This document shows positions 24,915-33,567 of a stretch of DNA of 64,000 nucleotides, piece by piece. The position numbers were made by a program, and so were the translations under genes. The notes under the pieces are model-generated. The model made no database searches. It was not told where the DNA came from and saw nothing but the letters and a program-made list of their open reading frames with translations. Within the stretch, counting starts at the first letter, position 1. Each line of letters begins with the position of its first letter. The stretch comes from Paracoccaceae bacterium (lineage in GTDB: Bacteria; Pseudomonadota; Alphaproteobacteria; Rhodobacterales; Rhodobacteraceae): contig JACKKJ010000002.1 in the NCBI GenBank assembly GCA_024236495.1, positions 304,501 to 368,500 of the forward strand, written 5' to 3'.

Positions 24915-25277
24915 ATGACCGGCAATCTGACGAAACTCGCCCTCGCGTTCTGTCTGGCCGCCTGCACCGCACCGGCGCCTTCGGGTTGCGACCCGGCGGC
25001 CGCGCGCGAACTGCGCACGATCGACCGCCTGATCGCCGAAACCCGCAGGGTCGTCGAAACCGGTTACCGCACCGAGACAGCACCCGCGCCGACCGGCTTC
25101 AACCTGTGCCTCGGCTCAGCGCGAAGTCATGTCGGCGTCAGTTTCTGCACAAATGGCGCGGGTCGAACGCGGACCGTCGCCATTGACCCCGAGGCAGAGG
25201 CACGCAAGCTTGATCTGCTGCTCGACCGGCGCGCGGCGCTTCTTGCGGCACATCCGGCCTGCAGCGCCCCCGAATGA
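24915..25277 (+). CDS. Small lipoprotein, copy 1 of a tandem pair
   Basis: 120-residue exported protein of unknown function. The signal peptide ends in lipobox LAAC (Cys about 15), so the mature protein is lipid-anchored. A helical stretch ELRTIDRLIAETRRVVETGY and the C-terminal VAIDPEAEARKLDLLLDRR match the next gene, while the middle differs and carries Cys residues (NLCLG, SFCTNG). AAAGGAT precedes the start at 24915. It ends 10 bases before copy 2, so the pair is an operon created by duplication. Confidence 0.8.
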   Translation: MTGNLTKLALAFCLAACTAPAPSGCDPAAARELRTIDRLIAETRRVVETGYRTETAPAPTGFNLCLGSARSHVGVSFCTNGAGRTRTVAIDPEAEARKLDLLLDRRAALLAAHPACSAPE

Positions 25278-25287
25278 AGGAACCGCC

Positions 25288-25680
25288 ATGCGCCTTCCGA
25301 CGATCGCCTTATTGTCCGCCCTCGCACTAGGTGCCTGTTCTGCCCAGGATAACTGCATCCGCAACGCCACCCACGAGGTGCGCGCGCTTGATGCCCTGAT
25401 CGCCGAGACCGAGGCGGACATCGCCCGGGGCTATTCCTACGAAAGCCGCGAGGTGACCCGATGGGCCTGGGTCCGCTGCTACGACGGTCCCTATGTCCCG
25501 GGCCAGCCCCGCCGCTACACACGTTGCTGGGAACCCTATACCGACATCGTCCGCAAACCCGTTGCCATCGACCCCGCCGCCGAGGCGCGCAAGCTTGCCG
25601 CGCTCAAGTCGCGCAGGGCGGCCTTGGCCGGCGCGGCCACGGCAGCGGTCGAGGAATGCAGGCGTCTTTATCCCGAGTAG
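25288..25680 (+). CDS. Small lipoprotein, copy 2 of a tandem pair
   Basis: 130-residue paralogue of the preceding gene. The lipobox is LGAC (Cys about 17). It shares EVRALDALIAETEADIARGY and VAIDPAAEARKLAALKSRR with copy 1. Its middle segment is longer and Tyr/Trp/Arg-rich (VTRWAWVRCYDGPYVPG), which suggests the copies diverged to bind different partners (inference). GAAGGAAC lies just before ATG 25288. The stop falls one base from the end of the convergent SDR gene. I do not recognise the family. Confidence 0.8.
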   Translation: MRLPTIALLSALALGACSAQDNCIRNATHEVRALDALIAETEADIARGYSYESREVTRWAWVRCYDGPYVPGQPRRYTRCWEPYTDIVRKPVAIDPAAEARKLAALKSRRAALAGAATAAVEECRRLYPE

Positions 25681-25681
25681 C

Positions 25682-26491
25682 CTAGTAGGCCGCAACGCCC
25701 GCCGGATCGACCAGCCCGCGGCCGCCGTCCAGCGTCAGGATCTGCCCGGTGACGAAGCCAGACGCCTCGGACGCGAGGTAAAGCGCGGCTTCCGCGATCT
25801 CGGAAGGGGCCGCGATCCTGCCGAGCGGGGTTGCGGCGATGATCCGGTCCCGCCAGTCGCCGTTTTCGCGCAGCGCGGTCTGCAGGCTCGCGCTCAGCAC
25901 GCTGGCGAAGGCGACCCCGTTCACGCGGATCCGGTAGGGTGCCAGCGCGACGGCCAGCGACCGTGTCGCCTGTTCCATGGCCGCGCTGGCGACAGACACG
26001 CCCAGCAGTTCCGGTTGGGTCAGGCGCGACGCGAGGGTGGAGATGTTGACGATCGACCCGACCTGCCCGTCCTCCTGCCCGTCACGTTCCGCCTGTGTGA
26101 TCATCCGCCGTGCGACCATTTGCGTCAGCCGAACCGCGCAGAGCATGTTCTGCCGAAGCAGCATGTCGAACGCCGGATCTTCGGGGTTGAGCGGATCGGT
26201 GATCGCGAAGTCGCGGTTCGCGTTGACCAGGATGTCGATCCGGTCAAAGGCGTCGACCGTCGCGGACAGAAGGTTGGCCGCTGTCAGCTTCTGGCTCAGG
26301 TCGCCTGCGAAATAGCGCAGCGGGCCGTCTTCCTGGGCTGCCTCGCCCAGTTCGGATTCAAGCCGCGCCTCGTCGATGTCGGCGAACATGACGTTGGCCC
26401 CGAGGTCCACGAAATGCCGGGCGATGGCAAGGCCGATCCCCTTGGCAGAGCCGGTGACAATGGCGGTCTTTCCGGCGATGGAAAGGGTCAT
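25682..26491 (-). CDS. SDR-fold protein lacking the catalytic residues
   Basis: 269 residues with a clear short-chain dehydrogenase fold: TGSAKGIGLAIARHF (about 13-27) binds NAD(P) and the protein ends in LDGGRG as usual. The active site is gone. The NNAG motif reads NANR (in DILVNANRDF), the Ser position reads Thr (IVNISTLAS), and the Y-x-x-x-K motif reads V-S-V-A-S (in LLGVSVASAAM), so Tyr and Lys are missing. I checked these codons in the DNA. It is therefore probably not an ordinary oxidoreductase but a binding, regulatory or dimer-partner protein. The next gene in the same direction is the rsmC-like methyltransferase, starting 1 kb upstream. Confidence 0.82.
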   Translation of the reverse strand: MTLSIAGKTAIVTGSAKGIGLAIARHFVDLGANVMFADIDEARLESELGEAAQEDGPLRYFAGDLSQKLTAANLLSATVDAFDRIDILVNANRDFAITDPLNPEDPAFDMLLRQNMLCAVRLTQMVARRMITQAERDGQEDGQVGSIVNISTLASRLTQPELLGVSVASAAMEQATRSLAVALAPYRIRVNGVAFASVLSASLQTALRENGDWRDRIIAATPLGRIAAPSEIAEAALYLASEASGFVTGQILTLDGGRGLVDPAGVAAY

Positions 26492-26533
26492 GTGCTTCCC
26501 TGTTCTTGATTCTTCGCGCGAGACTATCGGATT

Positions 26534-27535
26534 TCAGCGCGCGGGGCGAGGCGCGGCGGCCGGCCGCAGCGCCCGAAGCACCTTGAACCCCGCCGTGCCG
26601 CCGATTTCCGCGACGTCGCGAAACAATGTCTCCATCGCCTTTTCGTAGGGCAGGTGACGGTTGGCGACCAGCCAAAGCTGCCCTGACGGGGTCAGCATGC
26701 CCGCCGCGGCCCGGATGAAGGCGACGCCCAGCGCCGGGTCCGCCGCCCGTTCGGTATGAAACGGCGGGTTGGTCACCACGACGTCGAAGCGTCTTTCGGG
26801 CCGGAACCGCGTAGCGTCGGCCCAGTGGAAGCGCGCCCGCGGATCGGTGATATTGCGGCGCGCGCAGTCCAGCGCGGTCAGATCCGCCTCGATCAGGTGA
26901 AGTTCGCGCACCCCGTCGCGCTTCAGAATCTCGGCCGAAAGCCAGCCCCAGCCAGCGCCCAGGTCGGCGACCACCCCGTGCAGATCGCCGGGAAGCGCCG
27001 CGGCCAGCGCGGCAGACCCCTTGTCGACCGTCTCGGACGAAAAGACCCCGGGCATCGCGGCAAAGCCCGGCGCCGGCGCGGTCGGCCGTGCCGCCCAGTC
27101 GTCGAACCGGCCGTCTGACGGCACGGCAAAGCGGAAGATCTTGCCATGCGCCTTGGCGATGACGTCTGAAACCTCGACCCGCGCGCGAACATCCTTCAGC
27201 GCGCTGTCGATGCCGTCGGTCTTTTGCCCGTCCAGCCAGACCGGCGCACCCGCCGCCAGATGCCCTGCCGCCGCGGCGACCATCGCCCGCGCCGCGGCCC
27301 GTGCCCGGGGCAGGAACAGGATCGCGGCCGCGTGCCGACCTTCGGGCTTGTCCGACACGGCAAAGCCGCGCGCCTGCCAGGCGTCATGGTCGGGGCGGAA
27401 GTCCTGCACGATGCGGACGCGCTCGCGCGCAAGCGCCGACAGGTCGGCATCGCCGCGCGGCCCGAACACCAGGATCGTGCCTTCCGTGGGCAGCTCGGCG
27501 CCTTCCAGCGCCAGGGAAATCCGTGACTGGCTCAT
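26534..27535 (-). CDS. rsmC: Class I SAM-dependent methyltransferase, RsmC-like
   Basis: 333-residue protein with a degenerate N-terminal methyltransferase-like half and a C-terminal catalytic half, the RsmC/RlmG layout. SAM-binding motif I is VVADLGAGWGWLSAEIL (about 184-200), and VVTNPPFHTE (about 252) is the NPPF motif of amino-group methylation of bases. The probable target is a guanine in 16S rRNA (m2G1207 in E. coli RsmC), but target choice cannot be read here. ATG at 27535 lies 18 bases after clpS in the same direction. Confidence 0.82.
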   Translation of the reverse strand: MSQSRISLALEGAELPTEGTILVFGPRGDADLSALARERVRIVQDFRPDHDAWQARGFAVSDKPEGRHAAAILFLPRARAAARAMVAAAAGHLAAGAPVWLDGQKTDGIDSALKDVRARVEVSDVIAKAHGKIFRFAVPSDGRFDDWAARPTAPAPGFAAMPGVFSSETVDKGSAALAAALPGDLHGVVADLGAGWGWLSAEILKRDGVRELHLIEADLTALDCARRNITDPRARFHWADATRFRPERRFDVVVTNPPFHTERAADPALGVAFIRAAAGMLTPSGQLWLVANRHLPYEKAMETLFRDVAEIGGTAGFKVLRALRPAAAPRPAR

Positions 27536-27553
27536 GCTGACCGGGCGCGCGCC

Positions 27554-27895
27554 CTATTCCTTTTCCATCGTGCATTGCAGCGGATGCTGGTGGCGGCGTG
27601 CAAAATCCATGACCTGCGCCACCTTGGTTTCCGCCACTTCGAAGGAAAACACCCCGACGACGGCAAGACCGCGCTTGTGCACCGTCAGCATGATTTCGAA
27701 CGCATGGGCGTGGCCCATTCCGAAGAAACGCTCCAGCACATGCACGACGAACTCCATCGGGGTGTAGTCGTCGTTCAGCAGCATCACCTTGTACATCGGC
27801 GGCCGCTGCGTCTTCGGCTTGGTCTTGGTGATGACCGAGGTCTCGCCATCCCGGCCGCCCTCTCGGTCGGACATGATGAAGGGACGAAGGGTCAC
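27554..27895 (-). CDS. clpS: ATP-dependent Clp protease adaptor
   Basis: Delivers N-degron substrates to ClpAP. About 113 residues. The ClpS core is clear: YKVMLLNDDYTPMEFVVHVL, then FFGMGHAHAFEIMLTVHKRG and a C-terminal VMDFARRHQHPLQCTMEKE. I prefer GTG at 27895 as start because AGGAG sits seven bases upstream. The ATG at 27874 (MSDREGG) lacks a ribosome site, and the frame open to 27940 is probably not used. clpA is not in the window. Confidence 0.9.
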   Translation of the reverse strand: MTLRPFIMSDREGGRDGETSVITKTKPKTQRPPMYKVMLLNDDYTPMEFVVHVLERFFGMGHAHAFEIMLTVHKRGLAVVGVFSFEVAETKVAQVMDFARRHQHPLQCTMEKE

Positions 27896-28034
27896 GGGTC
27901 TGCTCCTGCGGGATTCGGGGGTTCGTCGTCGCGGTCGCAATATAATCCTTCAGGCGTCTCGAAAAAAGTCCGCAATCGCCTGGATTGCACCGAACCGCCG
28001 CCGCGCGCTATCACAGCCCGGGGGGGATGACCGA

Positions 28035-28736
28035 ATGCGACCGATCACGACAGTGGCCTTCGATGCGGACGACACGCTTTGGCACAACGAACGCTTCTTC
28101 CGCCTGACGCAGGACAGGTTCACCGCGCTCCTGTCCGGTTTCGCCGACCCCGATCACCTGGAAGAACGCCTGTTGGCCGCCGAACGCCGAAATGTCGGGC
28201 GCTACGGCTTCGGCATCAAGGGCTTTACCCTGTCGATGATCGAAACCGCGATCGAAATTACCGACGACCGCGTGCCGGCGGGCGTGATCCGGGAAATCAT
28301 CGCGGCCGGCCAGGACATGCTGGCCCACCCGATCGAACTGCTGCCCCACGCGCGCGAAACCGTCTGCGCACTGGCGGGACGCTTGCGCATCCTGCTGGTG
28401 ACGAAGGGCGACCTGCTCGACCAGGAACGCAAGCTTGCGCAATCGGGGTTGGGCGATCTGTTCGACGGGGTCGAAATCGTGTCGCAGAAGACCCCGTCGG
28501 TCTATATGGCGATCTTCGCCCGCCACGGCGAGGGCGCCGAACGCGCGATGATGGTCGGGAACTCGATGAAATCCGACGTGGTCCCCGCGATCGCGGCGGG
28601 CGGTTGGGGCGTCTATGTTCCGCACGGCCTGACCTGGGCGCTGGAACATGCCGAAGCCCCCGAAGGTCACCCCCGGTTTCGCGAGATCGCCGACCTTGGC
28701 GCGCTTCCCGCGCTTGTCGATGACCTGCAAGGCTGA
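28035..28736 (+). CDS. HAD-family hydrolase
   Basis: 233-residue phosphatase-like protein of the HAD superfamily. Motif I is FDADDTLWHN (nucleophile Asp about 9), motif II is the Thr in LLVTKGD, motif III the Lys in SQKTPSVY, and motif IV is MVGNSMKSDVVPA. The substrate is not evident; small phosphorylated metabolites are usual for this YjjG-like group. GGGGGA before ATG 28035 is a good ribosome site. It diverges from clpS. Confidence 0.87.
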   Translation: MRPITTVAFDADDTLWHNERFFRLTQDRFTALLSGFADPDHLEERLLAAERRNVGRYGFGIKGFTLSMIETAIEITDDRVPAGVIREIIAAGQDMLAHPIELLPHARETVCALAGRLRILLVTKGDLLDQERKLAQSGLGDLFDGVEIVSQKTPSVYMAIFARHGEGAERAMMVGNSMKSDVVPAIAAGGWGVYVPHGLTWALEHAEAPEGHPRFREIADLGALPALVDDLQG

Positions 28737-28777
28737 CGCCTTCGTGCAACTGTCGAGAATCCCACGGATTTGGGGTT

Positions 28778-28805
28778 TTGCGGACGGAAATGCCTGTGCT
28801 ATCGT
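28778..28805 (+). promoter_or_regulatory. Possible promoter of the DD-carboxypeptidase gene
   Basis: TTGCGG (28778-28783) and TATCGT (28800-28805) are spaced by 16 bases and lie about 50 bases upstream of the start codon. The boxes are partial sigma-70 matches. Confidence 0.35.
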
Positions 28806-28852
28806 CAGGGCGAAGCAGAAGCCCCAAAAAAACAGGGGCACCGAGGCAGGAC

Positions 28853-30733
28853 ATGGGACGTAAAGCAACCACCCCCAAGGGGCAGTGGGTCTTCAGCATA
28901 GTCAGACTACTTGTTGTGGTCGCTGCGTTCGCGGCCATGTCGTCGGGGGTGTTCGCTGCACCCTACGCCGACTATGTGATCGACGCGCGCACCGGCGAGG
29001 TTCTGCACGAAAAGAACTCCGACACGCGACTTCATCCTGCCTCGCTGACCAAGATGATGACGCTTTACATCGCGTTCGAGGCGATCGAGCGGGGGGAAAT
29101 CTCGCTTGATACCAAGGTGACCGTATCCAAGCACGCCGCTTCGCAGCCGCCCTCGCGGCTGGGGCTGAAGCCCGGCCAGAAGATCGCGCTGCGCTACCTG
29201 ATCCGGGCCGCCGCCATCAAATCCGCCAACGATGCCGCGACCGCCATCGGCGAGGCAATCGAAGGGTCGGAACCGGCCTTCGCCAAGCGCATGACCCGCA
29301 CCGCGCGCGCGCTTGGGATGTCGAAGACGACGTTCAGGAACGCAAACGGCCTGACGACCGAGGGGCATCTTTCGACCGCGCATGACATGACGATCCTTGG
29401 TCGGCAGCTTTTTTACGACTTCCCGCAGTACTATAACCTGTTCTCACGCCGTTCGGCGGATGCCGGCATCGCCAAGGTCGCATCGACCAACCGGCGCTTC
29501 CTTGATGCATACAAGGGCGCCGACGGGATCAAGACCGGCTACACCGTCGCGGCCGGCTTCAACCTCGTGGCGTCAGCCGAACGGGGTGGCAAACGCATCA
29601 TCGCGACCGTCTTTGGCGGCACTTCGACCGCACAGCGCAACGACCGTGTCGCCCAACTTCTCGACATCGGGTTCGGCAAGGCACCGAACCGCGCCGTGGT
29701 GCAAAAGCCCGCGTCGCCGAACTATGCCGTCGCCGAGGGCGGGACCGGAACCGGCAGCGCGCCCGAATTCGGTGAACCGGGTGGTGCCGGCAAGATCCTG
29801 AGGGTGTCAGGCGCGGTCAAGACCGCCCGCAAGCCGGTCGCCCGCCCCCTTCCGGGCGCGGCGCCCGCAGCCCCGCCGGAGGAACTGCTTCTGGCGATGC
29901 AGGAAAACATCGATTCGGTGCTGGCCGCCGTCCAGTCCTCCGAAACCGGAGCCGCGTCACCCTCGGTCTTGCCTTCGCCTGACGTCGCGCCGTCCGACGC
30001 GGCGGATGTCGCGCAGGCGGCAATCGCCGCACTTGCCACGCCCGCTCCCGCCCCCCGGGCGGAAGAGGCAGCTCAACCCGTGGCCCGGCCCGTCCTGGTC
30101 GCCGAAGACCTCGTGGCGCCGCAACCGGAAACCGGAGCGCCGGCAGAGATCCTGGTGGCCACTGCGGAGGAACCCGCACCTCAGGAAGAACCCGCCCCGA
30201 AGGAGGAGGTGGTTCTGGCCGAAGCCGCGCTTACGGACGCGGTGCGCCGCCCCGTCGCCCGGCCCGGGGCGGTTCCCGCGATTGCGCCCGATACGCAGCC
30301 CGTCCTGGTTGCCGAGGCCTCCCCCGAAATCACACCCGAACCGGCGGAGGCAGGTCAACCCGCCGTCGTGCTGACGGAAGCCGGGGAACCCGCACAGGAA
30401 GCGCAGCCCGAACAAGTGATCCTGGCCGCGGTCGAGGAAGTGCCAACAGCGACGATCGTGGAGCCCCTGGAAACCGTGACACGCGTCTCGACCTCGGGCG
30501 GGCGCCAGTGGGCGATCAACGTCGGCAACTATGCCAGCCGCTACGAGGCGGAACGCCGCCTGCTGCAGACCGCGTTGATGGAGATGAACACGCTGGACGA
30601 GGCGCTTCGCAAGGTCGTGCCGTCGCGCGGCGGATTTGACGCGAACTTCGTCGGCATGACCGAGGAAACCGCAGAGCTTGCCTGCCGCAGGCTGTCGGCG
30701 CGTAACGCGGACTGTGCGGTCATCGCCCCCTGA
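28853..30733 (+). CDS. D-alanyl-D-alanine carboxypeptidase with C-terminal SPOR domain
   Basis: 626-residue penicillin-binding protein that trims peptidoglycan side chains in the periplasm. A signal anchor (about 16-36) is followed by a peptidase S11 domain with SLTKMM (active Ser), SAN and KTG (in GADGIKTGYT). A linker of roughly 250 residues rich in Ala, Pro, Val and Glu follows, with recurrent PVARP and LVAE units. The last 80 residues (from RQWAINVGNYAS to the end) form a SPOR domain, which binds denuded glycan at division sites. Start ATG 28853 is set by the signal sequence. The protein is much longer than DacA of E. coli because of the linker and SPOR domain. Confidence 0.9.
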   Translation: MGRKATTPKGQWVFSIVRLLVVVAAFAAMSSGVFAAPYADYVIDARTGEVLHEKNSDTRLHPASLTKMMTLYIAFEAIERGEISLDTKVTVSKHAASQPPSRLGLKPGQKIALRYLIRAAAIKSANDAATAIGEAIEGSEPAFAKRMTRTARALGMSKTTFRNANGLTTEGHLSTAHDMTILGRQLFYDFPQYYNLFSRRSADAGIAKVASTNRRFLDAYKGADGIKTGYTVAAGFNLVASAERGGKRIIATVFGGTSTAQRNDRVAQLLDIGFGKAPNRAVVQKPASPNYAVAEGGTGTGSAPEFGEPGGAGKILRVSGAVKTARKPVARPLPGAAPAAPPEELLLAMQENIDSVLAAVQSSETGAASPSVLPSPDVAPSDAADVAQAAIAALATPAPAPRAEEAAQPVARPVLVAEDLVAPQPETGAPAEILVATAEEPAPQEEPAPKEEVVLAEAALTDAVRRPVARPGAVPAIAPDTQPVLVAEASPEITPEPAEAGQPAVVLTEAGEPAQEAQPEQVILAAVEEVPTATIVEPLETVTRVSTSGGRQWAINVGNYASRYEAERRLLQTALMEMNTLDEALRKVVPSRGGFDANFVGMTEETAELACRRLSARNADCAVIAP

Positions 30734-30756
30734 CCGGGGGGGACGGACGAAAGACA

Positions 30757-30915
30757 TCAAGGCTTCGGATGTTCGTCCCAGTCTTCGGACAGGAAACGCT
30801 GGCCGTCGCCTTCCGGGTCTTCGAACTGACGACTTCTGAGCGCCCAGAGAAACGCGACCAGGCCTGCCCCGCCCAGAAGCAAGGATGCCGGGATCAGGTA
30901 GACGAGCATCTCCAT
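30757..30915 (-). CDS. ccoS: cbb3-type oxidase assembly protein
   Basis: 52-residue membrane protein needed for cofactor insertion into cbb3 oxidase. Reading the minus strand gives MEMLVYLIPASLLLGGAGL, one transmembrane helix, then FLWALRSRQFEDPEGDG and an acidic tail, which fits CcoS/FixS in size and in the RSRQFEDPEGD box. GAGGTGA precedes ATG 30915. It begins 4 bases after the ccoI stop and ends the ccoGHIS operon, 23 bases from convergent dacC-like gene. Confidence 0.93.
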   Translation of the reverse strand: MEMLVYLIPASLLLGGAGLVAFLWALRSRQFEDPEGDGQRFLSEDWDEHPKP

Positions 30916-30919
30916 CGCG

Positions 30920-33103
30920 TCACCTCAGCCTGAGCGCGTTGAGCGACACGGTGATCGAAGAGGCCGACATCGCCAGCGCCGCGATCAGCGGCGTCGCCAG
31001 TCCCAAAAGGGCGACCGGCACCGCTATCGTGTTATAGGCCAGCGACAGCCCGAAGTTCTGCTTGATCCGCCGCCGCGCCGTGACGGCAAGCTTCGCCGCC
31101 TCTGCGATCGGTGCCAGATCCTGGCCAAGCAGCACGATGTCCGATGCGACCCGTGCCGCGTCCAGCGCCGAGGCCGGCGAGATCGAGACATGGGCACCCG
31201 CAAGCGCCGCCGTGTCGTTCAACCCGTCCCCCACCATCAGGACGCGCGCGCCCGCACCAGTCAGAGACGCGACATGCGCCGCCTTTTCCTCCGGGCGGAC
31301 CGCTGCGCGCCATTCCTCGATCCCCAGCGTGCGCGCCATGTCGGCCACCGGCGCCTCGGCATCGCCGGACAGAAGAACGACGTGCTTGCCCGCGGCCTTC
31401 AGCGTGGCGACGGCGGCCTCGGCGCCCGGGCGCAGCCTGTCCGCAAAGATGAAGGCCCGCGCGGGCTTGCCGTCGCCCGTATCCAGATAGGTCGCGGTCG
31501 CATCCCGCGCCTCGGCACCCGCCCAGTCGGCACGGCCAAGACGCACGCGGCGTCCGGCATGGGTCGCCTCCATGCCCTCGCCAGGCACCTCGCGCAAATC
31601 CCCGACCGGCGCCGGCGTCACACCCATTTCCCGCAAGGCAGCGGCCAGCGACGCGGACAGGGGATGGGCCGAACCGGCCGCCAGTGCGGCGGCGATCGCC
31701 AGATCCGGCGTGGCGTGGCGGTCAAGCGCCACAGGGCGCGGCGTGCCCATCGTCAGCGTCCCGGTCTTGTCGAAGACGACCGTATCGACCTCTGCCAGAC
31801 GCTCGAGCGCGGTGCCGTCCTTGATCAGAAGACCACGCCGGAAAAGCCGCCCCGACGCCGCGGTGACCACCGCCGGCACCGCCAGCGCCAGCGCGCAGGG
31901 GCAGGTGATGATCAAGACCGCCGACGCGATGTTGACGGCCAGCCGCACATCGCCGCCGGACTGGACCATCCAGCCGATGAAGGCACCCAGCGCCAGAAGA
32001 TGAACCGAAGGCGAATAGGCCCGCGCCATACGGTCGGCCAGAGAGGTATAGCGGTTCTTCGCACTTTCCGCGACAGCAACCAGATCGGCCATGCGGTGCA
32101 GCGATGAATCGCGCCCCGCGGCTGTCACACGCACGACCAGCGGGCCGGTCAGGTTGACCTCACCGGCGCTGACCGCGGCACCCCCGTCCACCCGCACCGG
32201 AAGCGTCTCACCGGTCAGGAGAGACCGGTCGATCTCGGACGCGCCTTCGGTGACAATCCCGTCGACCGGCATCCGTGCGCCCGGCTTCACCCGCACCAGG
32301 TCGCCTGCCGCAAGCTCCGCGATCGGGACGGTCACATCCCCGGCCGCGCCGATGCGCACCGCGCGCGGCACTTCAAGGGCGGCCAGTTCCTCGGCCGCAG
32401 AACGCGCGGCGGCGCGCGACCGGTAATCAAGATATCGCCCCGCCAAGAGGAAGAAACACAGCGACACCGCCGCATCGAAATAGGCGTGTTCGCCGCCCTC
32501 GATCGTCTCGTAAAGCGAGATGGCCGATGACAGGATCAACGCCAGCGAAATCGGGACGTCCATGCCCAGCCGCCGCGCCTTCAGCGAGGTCCAGGCCGAG
32601 GTGAAGAACGGCTGGCCGGCGAAGACCAGCGTCGGCAGGGCGATGGCCGCGCTGATCCAGTGAAAAAGGTCGCGCGTCGCGGCCTCTGCGCCGGACCAGA
32701 CGGCGACCGACAGGAGCATGACGTTCATCATCGCGAACCCGGCCACGCCCAGCCGCATCAGAAGATCGCGCCCACGCCGGTCGGTTTCCGTCACCGACAG
32801 AAGCCCGGGGTCAAGCTCGTGCGCCTCGTAGCCGATGCGGCCCAGCCGTTCGATCAGAAGGGCCGGCGCCGCCTCCGGCCCGGCCTCCACGCTCACCCGT
32901 TTCAGGGTCAGGTTGACCCGCGCGGACCGAACGCCCGGCACCCGCATCAGTTCGCGTTCCACATCCGATATGCAGACCGCACAATGCGCGGTCGGCAACG
33001 ACAGGACGATGCCAGACGCCTTTTCGGCCCGCGCCGCCGCGATCGCTTCGGCCGAAGGCGCGGCGACACAGGCGGGGCAGGCCGATACGGATGTCGCGGA
33101 CAC
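30920..33103 (-). CDS. ccoI: P1B copper ATPase for cbb3 oxidase assembly
   Basis: 727-residue copper-transporting ATPase (FixI/CopA2 type) that supplies copper to the CcoN active site. It has an N-terminal CPAC, one heavy-metal domain with HCAVC (about 41-45), eight predicted helices, the CPC motif in ITCPCALALAVPAV, phosphorylation site DKTGT and GDGLNDTAALA. It differs from copA in this window by its single metal domain and its operon. Transcribed with ccoG, ccoH and ccoS. Confidence 0.94.
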   Translation of the reverse strand: MSATSVSACPACVAAPSAEAIAAARAEKASGIVLSLPTAHCAVCISDVERELMRVPGVRSARVNLTLKRVSVEAGPEAAPALLIERLGRIGYEAHELDPGLLSVTETDRRGRDLLMRLGVAGFAMMNVMLLSVAVWSGAEAATRDLFHWISAAIALPTLVFAGQPFFTSAWTSLKARRLGMDVPISLALILSSAISLYETIEGGEHAYFDAAVSLCFFLLAGRYLDYRSRAAARSAAEELAALEVPRAVRIGAAGDVTVPIAELAAGDLVRVKPGARMPVDGIVTEGASEIDRSLLTGETLPVRVDGGAAVSAGEVNLTGPLVVRVTAAGRDSSLHRMADLVAVAESAKNRYTSLADRMARAYSPSVHLLALGAFIGWMVQSGGDVRLAVNIASAVLIITCPCALALAVPAVVTAASGRLFRRGLLIKDGTALERLAEVDTVVFDKTGTLTMGTPRPVALDRHATPDLAIAAALAAGSAHPLSASLAAALREMGVTPAPVGDLREVPGEGMEATHAGRRVRLGRADWAGAEARDATATYLDTGDGKPARAFIFADRLRPGAEAAVATLKAAGKHVVLLSGDAEAPVADMARTLGIEEWRAAVRPEEKAAHVASLTGAGARVLMVGDGLNDTAALAGAHVSISPASALDAARVASDIVLLGQDLAPIAEAAKLAVTARRRIKQNFGLSLAYNTIAVPVALLGLATPLIAALAMSASSITVSLNALRLR

Positions 33104-33110
33104 GGCGGAT

Positions 33111-33566
33111 CTAGCCCTTCACGAACAGGTCAAGACGCTTGTGGAAGCGGGTTCCATCCTCGGCCCGCGCCTCCAGCAGCACCATCCAGCGCCCCGGCCC
33201 AAGGTCCATCGCCGCGATATAATCTGCGCCTTCGCGCACGAAGACGGGGGTGATGTCCTCGGCCGCCTCGGTCGTGCGCCCGACCACCGCCGAGATGTCG
33301 CCCAGCACGACCGGAACGCCCGCGCGGTCGCGGAAGGCAAGGCGCAGTTCGCCGGGCGCGTAGCTTTCGTGCAGCGTCCAGCCCAGCGCCTCCTGCGCTT
33401 TCCGTTCCCGGTCGAAGTTCTGCGAGGCGACATAGGAATTGCGCACCTCGAGCCCCGGAAAGGTCGAGACCGCCTTGACCGCCATGTAGATGTTGACGGC
33501 AATGATCAGAGCGAAGGCTGAAGCGATGAAGAAAAAGACCTTCCGACCTGTCAGTTCCCGCGTCAT
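33111..33566 (-). CDS. ccoH: cbb3 oxidase assembly protein, FixH family
   Basis: 151-residue membrane protein needed for stable assembly of cbb3 oxidase. One N-terminal helix (about 8-30, KVFFFIASAFALIIAVNIYM) anchors a periplasmic domain with VVGRTTEAAED and DLGPGRWMVLLEA, typical of FixH. ATG 33566 begins one base after the ccoG stop; the longer open frame overlaps ccoG. It is followed closely by ccoI. Confidence 0.92.
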   Translation of the reverse strand: MTRELTGRKVFFFIASAFALIIAVNIYMAVKAVSTFPGLEVRNSYVASQNFDRERKAQEALGWTLHESYAPGELRLAFRDRAGVPVVLGDISAVVGRTTEAAEDITPVFVREGADYIAAMDLGPGRWMVLLEARAEDGTRFHKRLDLFVKG

Positions 33567-33567
33567 C

